From the NCBI RefSeq assembly GCF_045038035.1, contig NZ_CP173427.1:5890001-5954000 (forward strand): 64,000 nt of DNA, written 5' to 3'. Positions 52,251-60,327 of this stretch are shown here, one piece after another. The notes beneath the pieces were generated by a model. The model ran no database searches. It was not told the origin of the DNA and saw only the letters and a list, made by a program, of their open reading frames with translations. The first letter of the stretch is position 1. Each line of letters starts with the position of its first letter. Source of the stretch: Paenibacillus_F chitinolyticus_A (GTDB lineage Bacteria > Bacillota > Bacilli > Paenibacillales > NBRC-103111). The translations under genes and the position numbers were made by a program.

Positions 52251-53745
52251 ACTTTAGCCGGCAACATGCTGGCAGTGATGCTGACCACGGCATGAATGGC
52301 TCAAGCGCATGCGGATCGAGTTGACCCGTTAGCTGAGGCAGCTGTTCAAAGAGAAACTTCAAGTAGTCGAACGGCTTGAGTCCATTTTCCTTGGCCGTTT
52401 CGACAACGCTGTAAATGTTATCGCTGGCCTTTGCACCTCGCGGCGTGTTGCTAAAAAGCCAATTTTTTCGACCGATTACAAAAGGCTTAATCGATCGCTC
52501 GCTTCTGTTGTTGTCGATCTCGAGTAGGTATGCCGTCAGCTTCTCCCATTGATTTAAGCTATAGGCGATCGCTTGTCCTGTCAAACTCTTAGGTAAGGTT
52601 CGGGATCGCTGTTGCATCAGCCATGTATGGTACGCTTCGATCACAGGAAGGCTTTGTGCCTGCCGTGCGGCATGGCGTTCCTCCGGCGTTGCTTCCTTCA
52701 GATCCCGCTCAATGGCAAAGAGTTCATTACAGTACTTCAAGCCTTGCTTCGCTACCGTTTCCAGATTATCCCTTGCCTCTGGCGGCGCCGCCTTTAAAGC
52801 CTCGTCATATTTACGCCGTGCATGTGCCCAGCAGGCGACAAGTGTCACACCGACCACTTTGTGATATCCCGGGTAACCATCGACATGCAGATAGCCCTTG
52901 AACCCAGTTAAAAAATTTCGCGGATGCTCACCGCCTCGTGTTCTCTGGTAATCAAACACAACAGCCGGGTCTTCTCTGCATTCGCTGCGATATAGCAATT
53001 TCCCTGGCTCGCGCAATACCTGTAACGTGGTCTCATCAGCGTGTAAGATATCTTTCTTCAACAAGTATTCTTTCATGGCGCTAACCACTGGCGTCAGCCA
53101 CTTCTCCGCTCCGTAGATCATCCAATTCGCCATCGTTTGTCGGGATAATGTGAAGCCTAGGCGAGCAAAGTGCTGTTCTTGCCGATAAAGCGGTAAGCTT
53201 TCCACATATTTCTGGCACATGACATGCGCCAGAATCGATGGTGACGATAGGTGTCTGAATTTCATTGCGCTCGCATGATCGGCAGGAATAAACCTGCCTC
53301 ACGTGGCGGATAACTTTGACTTGAGGCGGCACAATCGCGATTTCGCTGCGTGTCTCGGTGCTCATCTCATGGAGCGCACCGCCACAGCACGAACAGACCT
53401 GATCCGTCTCAGTGAGTTCATAAATCACCGTTTCAACCGGCAAACGTTCAAAATCCGCCTCACGCTTACCGTTCGTTTTCCGACGCTCGTAGGTCACTTG
53501 CTCCATCGGTGGCTCTTGTCCTTCAGGCGTTGCGAGCATCTCGGCTTCGTTAAACAGATTTAGTTCCAATTGGTCAGTACTCGTCTTCTCGCTGGATGCA
53601 CCAAAGCGTTTTTGTTTCGCAAGACGGTTTTGCTCCTCATACCATTTGACCATAGCAGTAAGCTCAGCAATTTGCTGTTCCTGCTTGGCAATTCGCTGAT
53701 TCAGTTTTTCGATTGTTTCCAAGTTTTCCGCTCGATTTTCCATAC
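52246..53745 (-). pseudogene. IS66 family transposase TnpC, frameshifted
   Basis: From ATG 53745 the frame encodes the IS66 N-terminus: a coiled coil (ETIEKLNQRIAKQEQQIAEL), the zinc-finger region with VCSCCGG and YSCRSCER, and QVKVIRHVRQ. Near 53260 the frame breaks. The transposase core continues in another frame with SPSILAHVMCQKYVESLPLY, DILHADETTLQVL, GYLHVDGYPGYHKV, CWAHARRKY and NNRSERSIKPF; it ends at 52246. A short stretch appears to be missing at the break. TnpA and TnpB are absent: the upstream side is joined to IS3 orfB. Confidence 0.88.
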
Positions 53746-54532
53746 CATTTTGTGCCTCGTCGAGACTTCGGATATTATACAGGTAGAGCCCTTCCGTTTT
53801 GAGATGCGAGAAGAAGCTCTCCATGGAGGCGTTGTCTAAACAATTGCCCCGCCTAGACATGCTGATTCGGGCGCCAACCTTTGGCAGCATGTCGTGATAC
53901 GCGTGAGACGTGTACTGGAACCCTTGATCGCTGTGAACGATCAATCCGGTCACGTCTTTGCGCTTTTTAAACGCCTTTGCAAACGTTTGAAGAACGAGCT
54001 CATTGTCATTACGCGTACTCATATGACTGGCTACAATCTCATTGTTGAACAGATCTTTGATGGCTGAGAGGTACAGCCACGTCGTTCCGACGCGGTACTG
54101 CGTGACGTCAGTTACCCATTTCCGGTTGGGAGCCGTCGTTGTAAAATCTCGCTTCAGAACATTCTCCGCGACTCTCTCTCCGATGGACGACGCGTAGCTG
54201 CCCCGATGTTTCCGACGCACGCGGGATCTTAGACCCAGCGCCTGCATCAGCCTCAGCACTTTCTTGTGGTTGATCCAGATCCCATGGTCTTCAAGGAGAA
54301 ACAGCTGCACCTGCCGATAGCCATATTTGCCATCATACTTGAAGTATATCGCCTGAATGAGATCCTTGAGCGGCTTGTCCCGATCCTGCTCTTTTCGTTT
54401 CTTGTAGGCATAAAATCCACTTCTGGATACACCGAGCAGGCGGCAGAGTTCCGTGACGGTTCCGGTTCCCGCCGCCTGCTCGACCACCTCGTATTTTCGC
54501 TTCACACCTCCCGCATCCAAATTTCCAAGCAC
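53746..54532 (-). pseudogene. IS3 transposase orfB, lacking its C-terminus, fused in frame to IS66 tnpC
   Basis: DDE integrase of the IS3 family. The HTH-like start has LCRLLGVSRSGFYAYKKRK. The rve domain has WVTDVTQYRV (first Asp), LIVHSDQGFQYTS (second Asp) and NCLDNASMESFFSHLKTE (Glu), so all three catalytic residues are present. The protein runs to YNIRSLDEAQ and then passes without a stop into NGMENRAEN of IS66 TnpC, giving one 483-codon chimeric frame. The last 30-40 residues of normal orfB are lost. Confidence 0.88.
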
Positions 54533-54804
54533 TTTTTTAGCAAGTCATTCTCTCGTTTCAAGCGAGCCAATTGCCGATTTTCATCGACGTATGATTCCTT
54601 CGCTGCTCCTCTTTGGTCCAAGAGGCCATACTCGCCTTGTTTTTTGTAGCGAGCCATCCACTTTTTCACCCGATCTTGGTCATGGATGTTCAAGTGAGTT
54701 GTCATTCTTCGATACGTCCACCCTTCTTCAACATGAAGGCGTATGGCTTCCTTCTTTAGTTCCTCCGTATAGCGCTTGAACTTTTGTCCTTTTCTCGCTG
54801 GCAT
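54502..54804 (-). CDS. IS3 transposase orfA
   Basis: A 100-residue helix-turn-helix protein: YTEELKKEAIRLHVEEGWTY, RVKKWMARYKKQGEYGLLDQ and a leucine-zipper-like end (DENRQLARLKRENDLLKKCL). It overlaps orfB by 31 bases, and AAAAAAG in the overlap suits -1 frameshifting to make OrfAB. It is intact, but the element around it is not. Confidence 0.9.
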   Translation of the reverse strand: MPARKGQKFKRYTEELKKEAIRLHVEEGWTYRRMTTHLNIHDQDRVKKWMARYKKQGEYGLLDQRGAAKESYVDENRQLARLKRENDLLKKCLEIWMREV

Positions 54805-54907
54805 AAAAATGCACCCCCTAGAATTTCATCGGAATTACCCAAGGGTTTTTCCAATGTCCATTCTAAGGGGTGCACTTCACATTTCAACAGGGGTTTTTGT
54901 GTTAAAG

Positions 54908-54935
54908 CTTGCCGTTGTAGACAGCGCGGCGAAGG
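54908..54935 (+). repeat. Dispersed repeat, left half only
   Basis: AAGCTTGCCGTTGTAGACAG then CGCGGCGAAGG resembles the variant left half at 39214, after which the similarity stops. Confidence 0.45.
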
Positions 54936-54989
54936 CCAAGATGAATGTTGAATAGACTCGGAGATCGAAGTTGTTGACAGCCTATAAAC

Positions 54990-55006
54990 ATTGTGTTGTT
55001 CACAAT
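54990..55006 (+). promoter_or_regulatory. Candidate OhrR/MarR operator
   Basis: Inverted repeat ATTGTG-TTGTT-CACAAT lies 22 bases before the regulator start, 10 bases after a TTGACA (54974-54979). Placement suits autoregulation. Confidence 0.55.
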
Positions 55007-55028
55007 ATTAAAGAGAGGTTGACCTCAT

Positions 55029-55460
55029 ATGCTGGAACTTAACGAACATCTTTGCTTTTCCTTATATACTTGCTCCCGAGCCATTTCTCGGTTGTATCGA
55101 CCGCTATTAGAGCAGATGGGAATTACCTATCCTCAGTATCTTGTGTTGCTATCCCTCTGGGAAGGCGACCAACGAACGGTCAAAGAACTAGGAGAACAGT
55201 TAGACCTCGATTCAGGCACCTTGACGCCGCTGCTGAAGCGGATGGAAGCGAACGAACTCATTCGGAGAGTACGATCAACGGAAGATGAGAGAGTCGTCTT
55301 GGTCCTGCTCACGGAGAAAGGGCTGGCCCTTAAGGGAGAAGCCGATTGTATTCCATCCGCGCTCCTATCAGCCAGCGGAATGTCCATCGAGGAAGTCTCG
55401 GAATTAAATAAAACCATCAAAGTGCTGGCGGACAAAGTCGTTCAGACCGGCGGCAAATAA
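55029..55460 (+). CDS. ohrR: OhrR-like MarR family peroxide sensor
   Basis: A 143-residue MarR protein matching OhrR. The N-terminal NEHLCFSLYTCSRAISRLYR contains the conserved reactive cysteine (residue 9). The HTH follows with ITYPQYLVLLSLWEG, VKELGEQLDLDSGTLTPLLK and the wing VRSTEDERVVLVLLTEKG. OhrR represses organic hydroperoxide defence genes until its cysteine is oxidised. GAGAGG precedes ATG 55029. The gene after it is a peroxiredoxin-like reductase, not the usual ohrA, which still fits a peroxide response. Confidence 0.9.
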   Translation: MLELNEHLCFSLYTCSRAISRLYRPLLEQMGITYPQYLVLLSLWEGDQRTVKELGEQLDLDSGTLTPLLKRMEANELIRRVRSTEDERVVLVLLTEKGLALKGEADCIPSALLSASGMSIEEVSELNKTIKVLADKVVQTGGK

Positions 55461-55478
55461 TCCATTGGAGGTGTGACT

Positions 55479-56165
55479 ATGCCAATAACGACCTTAACTT
55501 CGGCGTTAGAGAAGATTACTGTAGCAAACCCGTTTGAAGTGCAGGCTCTACACCAACGTGTCATCCGGCAACTTCAAGAGGAAGGCAACGCGACAGGACT
55601 GCCGGTCGGGACGAAGGCCAAGGACTTTGGGCTGCCGGATTCGCTTGGAAACCAAATCAATTTTGCCGATGAATTGGCGAAGGGACCCGTTGTCCTTACC
55701 TTTTACAGAGGGGGCTGGTGCCCTTACTGCAATCGGCAATTAAAAGCTTACCAGGAGATTCTCCCCTATATTCAGGCGTTAGGCGCTCAGCTTATCGCAG
55801 TCAGTCCGCAATTGCCGGATTATACACTGTCTGATCAAGAGAAAGCAGAACTATCCTTTAAGGTTCTCAGCGATCCTAAGGGAATCGTTGCTGCCAAATA
55901 TAACCTGTTGTATGAAGTGCCCGACTATCTGAAAAGCTTATACTTAAGTCATAATATTGATCTTCACGAGTACAATGGGATGGATCATTGGCTGCTTCCG
56001 GTGACGGGAACGTTCATGATTGACGAATACTCCGTTATCCGTTCCGCATACGTGAATCCCGACTTTACTAAGAGGATGGAGCCGGAGAATATTCTCTGGG
56101 AGCTGCGCAAGTATAATCCTTTTTTTGCCCATAATAGTTTTGTGAAATTTAATTTTCCACAATAA
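55479..56165 (+). CDS. AhpC/TSA-type peroxiredoxin-like protein
   Basis: A 228-residue thioredoxin-fold protein with FYRGGWCPYCNRQLKAYQEI: the CPYC pair at about residue 83 sits where peroxiredoxins have their active cysteine. Then come QLIAVSPQLPDYT and the C-terminal GTFMIDEYSVIRSAYVNPDF. This is the peroxiredoxin-like family common in soil bacteria. GGAGGTG precedes ATG 55479. It lies 18 bases after ohrR and is probably co-transcribed and derepressed by organic hydroperoxides. Confidence 0.9.
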   Translation: MPITTLTSALEKITVANPFEVQALHQRVIRQLQEEGNATGLPVGTKAKDFGLPDSLGNQINFADELAKGPVVLTFYRGGWCPYCNRQLKAYQEILPYIQALGAQLIAVSPQLPDYTLSDQEKAELSFKVLSDPKGIVAAKYNLLYEVPDYLKSLYLSHNIDLHEYNGMDHWLLPVTGTFMIDEYSVIRSAYVNPDFTKRMEPENILWELRKYNPFFAHNSFVKFNFPQ

Positions 56166-56212
56166 AAATATCTCCATCTGCCTGGGATGATTAACCAGCA
56201 TAGGAGCCAAAA

Positions 56213-56250
56213 AAACCGGGACACCCTATCAGGTGAATCCCGGTTTTTGA
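56213..56250. terminator. Bidirectional terminator
   Basis: Hairpin AAAAACCGGGA / TCCCGGTTTTT between convergent genes. Confidence 0.92.
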
Positions 56251-56347
56251 TTGCGCATTCTGCCCCATCGCGATCGGATGAAACCAATGAATTCCAACTG
56301 TATCAAAGAGAAGGTGTTTTGGGCGTTTTAAGCTAAGGGATCTTTAT

Positions 56348-57685
56348 CTATTTGGACTCGGTGAGCCGGCCTACAAGCAGCCCGTACATCAATAGAGCGA
56401 ACAAGGTAATTGCAGCAAGGATCCATAACACCGTTCCAAAAGATACTACATCCATTAGAGACGCGGTATAGGTGATGCCTATGGAAACGGCTACATTCAA
56501 CACCAAGTTGTAGAATCCAATGGCTGTTCCCGACCTTTCTACAGGAATGGAGCGTATGCATGAATCGAGCATAGGTGCGTACATGAATGCGAATGCCCCC
56601 GAGAACAGCAGCATGGAGAGAACATATACAGTAACCGAGCCTCCAATAAGGCCGGGCAAAGCCAGGCTGCATACGATAATGGCCATAGCAATGGAAACCG
56701 CTTGCTTATTGGTCAATACTTTTGCTATTTTTCCCGACAGCGATCCGACCAGTATCGCCGTTACATAACCTGGTATCAGCAGGAGGGAGATCGTGTCGAG
56801 CTGAAGATTGTACATTTTCTGAAGCAGGAATGGGAAAATAAAGATGTAGCCCAGTTGAACGGAATAAATCACAAAGGCGATGGCAAGAACGGCCGCAAAC
56901 CGTTTATTCTGGAAAAAGGAAATCCCGATGAACGACTTCTTGCTCTTGCTGATATAGCCAAGAAATAGGGCTGCTGCGGCTGCGAAGCTCACAATAAAGA
57001 TCCAGTTGAAATCCGTTAAATACATCATGACTGATGTAGCAACGGCGGATATTAGAAGCAGACCGATAAAATCAACATGACTCTTCCGGGATTGTTCCTT
57101 CGGCAAATATTTAAGAATGAAGGGAAGCAGGATTAAGGACAGCAGCGGGATTAAGAATAACGTGGACCAATTTAAATAGGTAGACACGTAACCCCCCGTA
57201 ATGGAACCGATAACAAGAGAAAGCGAATAGCTGCTTGTGCTGAGTCCCAGGAACTTTTTCTGCTCCTCTTTGGGCAGGTGTTTCGTTACATAAATAACAT
57301 ATAAAGTTTCAGCCGCGGCCAGGCCTGCCGTCTGGATCATACGGGCTATAATAACGAGCAGATAAGAGTGTTGAAAAATAAAACCGAGAATAGAACCGAT
57401 GCAGATTAAGATAATCCCTGCACTCAGCAGCTTTCGGATACTGATCGTGTCGGCCAAAGAAGCATAGATGACAGCGCCGATTCCAATCACAAGTCCAGCT
57501 AATGAGGCTTGCCAGCTAACCGCAGCTGCCGAGATTCCCAGATCATCGGCTATTGCTACCGAAACCAACTTGAATGAGTTGTCGACGATCAAGGCAAAAA
57601 CGAAAAAGAGCAGAATCACAGGCACGGCCCTTTTGGGCTGAAAGGATGGGGCAGTTTGCGGTGTTTGTTCAGTTGTTGCAGCCAT
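56348..57685 (-). CDS. MFS transporter
   Basis: A 445-residue protein with about 14 hydrophobic helices, starting after a short hydrophilic N-terminus. The drug:H+ antiporter DHA2-like opening includes FVFALIVDNSFKLVSVAIAD and DDLGISAAAVSWQASLAGLV, and the loop KHLPKEEQKKFLG is charged. Its position behind deoD on the same strand, under the GntR/UTRA regulator, suggests nucleoside or a related substrate, but the sequence family is closer to drug exporters. ATG 57685 is used, with AAGGAA 9 bases upstream. Confidence 0.85.
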   Translation of the reverse strand: MAATTEQTPQTAPSFQPKRAVPVILLFFVFALIVDNSFKLVSVAIADDLGISAAAVSWQASLAGLVIGIGAVIYASLADTISIRKLLSAGIILICIGSILGFIFQHSYLLVIIARMIQTAGLAAAETLYVIYVTKHLPKEEQKKFLGLSTSSYSLSLVIGSITGGYVSTYLNWSTLFLIPLLSLILLPFILKYLPKEQSRKSHVDFIGLLLISAVATSVMMYLTDFNWIFIVSFAAAAALFLGYISKSKKSFIGISFFQNKRFAAVLAIAFVIYSVQLGYIFIFPFLLQKMYNLQLDTISLLLIPGYVTAILVGSLSGKIAKVLTNKQAVSIAMAIIVCSLALPGLIGGSVTVYVLSMLLFSGAFAFMYAPMLDSCIRSIPVERSGTAIGFYNLVLNVAVSIGITYTASLMDVVSFGTVLWILAAITLFALLMYGLLVGRLTESK

Positions 57686-57715
57686 TAGCCACATTCCTTT
57701 CTTGGAATCAATTGA

Positions 57716-58432
57716 TTAAGCAAGTTCCAGTGCAATTTCCATCATTTTAGTGAAAGCTGTCTGTCTTTCTTCGGTGGTCGTGGATTCATGTCTGAAAATA
57801 TGATCGCTGATCGTCAAGATGCACAGTGCGTTAACGCCCGCATGAGCTGCATTCATATACAGGCCTGCAGATTCCATCTCGGCGCATAGAATGCCCATTT
57901 CACTCCATCTCTTCAGCGCCGTCGGATCCGCATTATAGAAGATGTCACTGGAGAGCACATTGCCTACATGAACCTTCTGCCCCTGCGCGTCTGCTATTTT
58001 CTTGGCCTTTTCCAACAGCTCGAATGATGCCGTAATCGAATAGTGACCCGGGAGATTGTACTGGTGTCCATAATTGGAATCGGTTGCAGAACCCATTGCG
58101 AAAACGATGTCATACAGGTTCAAATGATCTTGAATCGCTCCTGCGGAACCGATTCGAATGAGATTCTTAACACCGAATACATGAATCAGCTCCCATGAAT
58201 ACAGACTCATGCTTGGAGTTCCCATTCCGGTTCCCATCACGGATATTTTTCTCCCCTTGAAAGTTCCCGTGTAGCCCAGCATACCGCGGACTTCATTGAA
58301 CTGGACGACATTATCCAAAAAGTTCTCTGCAATAAACTTCGCTCTTAAGGGATCGCCCGGCAATAAAATCGTCTCGGCGATCTCTGCTCCTCCGGGTTGA
58401 ATATGCGGCGTTTCTTTAGCGGATGTACTCAT
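57716..58432 (-). CDS. deoD: Purine nucleoside phosphorylase, DeoD type
   Basis: A 238-residue hexameric PNP: ETILLPGDPLRAKFIAENFL, MGTGMGTPSMSLYSWELI (phosphate site), IRIGSAGAIQ, AEMESAGLY (ribose and base site) and the catalytic region ILTISDHIFRHE, in which an Asp is present. It splits purine (deoxy)nucleosides with phosphate in the cytoplasm. AAAAGGAGAG precedes ATG 58432. It is followed 30 bases later by the MFS gene. A GntR/UTRA gene upstream on the same strand, ended by its own terminator, is the likely regulator. Confidence 0.95.
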   Translation of the reverse strand: MSTSAKETPHIQPGGAEIAETILLPGDPLRAKFIAENFLDNVVQFNEVRGMLGYTGTFKGRKISVMGTGMGTPSMSLYSWELIHVFGVKNLIRIGSAGAIQDHLNLYDIVFAMGSATDSNYGHQYNLPGHYSITASFELLEKAKKIADAQGQKVHVGNVLSSDIFYNADPTALKRWSEMGILCAEMESAGLYMNAAHAGVNALCILTISDHIFRHESTTTEERQTAFTKMMEIALELA

Positions 58433-58448
58433 TTTAACTCTCCTTTTT

Positions 58449-58487
58449 ACAAATTGGTATAGTTGTATAATAAGTTGTCTAATTTGT
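58449..58487. promoter_or_regulatory. Candidate GntR/UTRA operator before deoD
   Basis: Outer inverted repeat ACAAATT / AATTTGT encloses two AGTTGT motifs (ATAGTTGTATAA and TAAGTTGTCTAA). The segment lies 17 bases before the deoD start and would overlap its transcript start. Confidence 0.45.
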
Positions 58488-58579
58488 TCATGGATAAAGT
58501 ACCATAAATCGCGTTCCTTTATCAACTAATTTTTTCTGGATAAATGTCGAGTTTTCCATACTTTAGGCAGTCAGCTAAG

Positions 58580-58622
58580 CAAAAAGGCAGTGATCTCTCC
58601 TTCATGGAGAAACCACTGCCCT
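58580..58622 (-). terminator. Terminator of the gntR-type gene
   Basis: On the minus strand GGCAGTG ... TCTCC / GGAGA ... CACTGCC is followed by TTTTT. Confidence 0.9.
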
Positions 58623-58638
58623 GCAATTATATTACGTC

Positions 58639-59382
58639 CTATTTTTTCGAAGCGTTGATCACAATCCGGCTAAATTCTTTAGGAATATAATATTTATTGT
58701 AAACAATAGGGTACGGTTCATTTACATATAGACTTTCCAGCAGCAAGTCGCACCCCTCGCCGGCATCAAGTTCAAATTTTTGAGACGAGGTATTCATCAC
58801 CGTGGAATGTTTGACCTCCACCGTTGCAGAGTTAGCCAGCTCATATACCTTATTCTCAAGCATGTCCAACAGCTGCCCTTCATTTTGGAGGTCCAGGTTC
58901 AATTCTGTTACGGCTTCGATTGCCATAAAGGTAAATCCGAAAGCCACCGCCTGTCCTTTACTCATATACCAACGCTCAACGGCTACCACCGCCGTGGCTT
59001 TCCTTTTCAGGACCTCTTTGGTGTAGTCACTCTCCAAGTCCAGTCTGAACTGGATGTCGACATGATCAATGTTCTCTGTATGGCACTTATAAATAGGGTT
59101 TCCGATTTTATCCAGTCCATCGTTTCTCTGCACAATCCGAGATTGGGTAACAAAGTTTCCTCTGCCATGAATACTCTTTACCAGCCCGTCATCCTGCAAT
59201 AGAGCTAATGCTTGTCTTAACGTCATTCTGCTTACGTCGAACATTTTGGCAAGTTCAGGTTCAGCAGGCAATTGACTATTGGAGGGGAACACGCCACTCA
59301 TGATTTTTTTGAACAGTTCATTGTATACGGTAAGGTATAGCGGTTGTTTTACTTTGGGTAGATGTTCCGGCTTTATTTCCAC
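58639..59382 (-). CDS. GntR/HutC family regulator with UTRA domain
   Basis: A 247-residue repressor. The winged HTH is PLYLTVYNELFKKIMSGVFP, PAEPELAKMFDVSRMTLRQA and SIHGRGNFV. The UTRA ligand domain starts about residue 85, with VERWYMSKGQAVAFGFTFMA and the final NEPYPIVYNKYYIP. UTRA domains bind small effectors such as sugars, amino acids or nucleosides. GTG 59382 is preferred (AGGTG 10 bases upstream); GTG 59394 is also possible. It very likely controls the deoD-MFS pair just downstream. Confidence 0.9.
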   Translation of the reverse strand: MEIKPEHLPKVKQPLYLTVYNELFKKIMSGVFPSNSQLPAEPELAKMFDVSRMTLRQALALLQDDGLVKSIHGRGNFVTQSRIVQRNDGLDKIGNPIYKCHTENIDHVDIQFRLDLESDYTKEVLKRKATAVVAVERWYMSKGQAVAFGFTFMAIEAVTELNLDLQNEGQLLDMLENKVYELANSATVEVKHSTVMNTSSQKFELDAGEGCDLLLESLYVNEPYPIVYNKYYIPKEFSRIVINASKK

Positions 59383-59610
59383 TGGTCCACACACCTATTC
59401 TCTATATTCATCCATTATCGCCTATTATATCACACCTGTAATCGTTGAGTTTGGGCGGATCTTGCTGCCAGAGGCTGGTTCATAACCCAGGCGAAAAAGG
59501 CAGCTGTTAGGTGAAATAGCGCTTGTTCATTTTATTAAATTGCCTGCCAGAGTAACACATCTGCTTCGCCTACAATATGATGAGTCTAGAAATCTAAAGA
59601 GGTGAGCCGA

Positions 59611-60054
59611 ATGGCAGTCGTAAAAGCCAGGGAACAGGATATTAATATGTTGGCAAGGTTGCTTCGAGCCGAAGCCGAGACCGAAGGCGAACAGGGCATG
59701 CTCCTTGTCGGGAATGTCGGCATTAACCGAGTAAGAGCGAATTGCTCCGATTTTAAAGGAATCCGGACCATTCCCCAGATGATCAACCAGCCGCATGCGT
59801 TCGAAGCATTGCAGCATGGTTTGTATTATCAAAAAGCAAGAGAGAGAGAACGCCGTCTGGCGCAGCGGGCTGTGAATGGGGAGCGGAATTGGCCGGGTAA
59901 ATTCTCCCTGTGGTATTTCCGTCCAGGGACGTTCGAAAACCCCGGACCATGTCCGCCAACTTGGTATAATCAGCCGCTCGCGGGACGATGGAAGAAGCAC
60001 TGTTTTTATGAACCGACCGCGGAAGAATGTGAAAATATATATAACACGTTTTAA
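59611..60054 (+). CDS. cwlJ: Spore cortex-lytic cell wall hydrolase CwlJ-like
   Basis: A 147-residue protein of the SleB/CwlJ hydrolase_2 family without signal peptide or peptidoglycan-binding domain, as in CwlJ. Motifs include LARLLRAEAETEGEQGMLLV with the catalytic Glu, GNVGINRVRANC, WPGKFSLWYFRPG, WYNQPLAGRWKKHCFYEP. It degrades spore cortex during germination and in Bacillus needs GerQ to be placed in the coat. AGAGGTGAG precedes ATG 59611. The gene proves a spore-forming host. No gerQ is adjacent. Confidence 0.93.
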   Translation: MAVVKAREQDINMLARLLRAEAETEGEQGMLLVGNVGINRVRANCSDFKGIRTIPQMINQPHAFEALQHGLYYQKARERERRLAQRAVNGERNWPGKFSLWYFRPGTFENPGPCPPTWYNQPLAGRWKKHCFYEPTAEECENIYNTF

Positions 60055-60327
60055 TTTTATAAACGAAAAGAGCTCAGGATCTCTTAAACCTGACTTGTCC
60101 CAGCCATATGCCGGTTGGCAGAACTTTATCTCATTAAGTGCCGCGTAAATCGCGGCTTCTTTGGGTTTAGTGGAATAAAGTCGTTGTCACGTGAAGGGGG
60201 AAACAAGGGTTAGTCGACAGAGAATGGATTTTTAATGCTGCTTCCTTGTAACATTCGATGATATCGAGATCGCAAGTTAGGCTTCATCAAAGGAATTTCC
60301 TTGTTTTTGTCGAAAATAGGTTGGATT
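60055..60327 (+). other. Intergenic region before the hybrid kinase
   Basis: About 270 bases with no supported gene. No clear terminator after cwlJ and no strong promoter seen. Confidence 0.4.

Larger units (their letters stand above)
53746..54879 (-). mobile_element. IS3-family element, 3' end replaced by IS66
   Basis: The outer end is TGAAGTGCACCCCTTAGAAT (minus strand from 54879). It contains orfA, a slippery A6G at 54538-54532 for the usual -1 frameshift, and most of orfB. The end that should follow orfB is absent, because the sequence changes to IS66 tnpC at about 53746-53760. A 169-base copy of the same IS end lies at 39297-39465. Confidence 0.87.
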
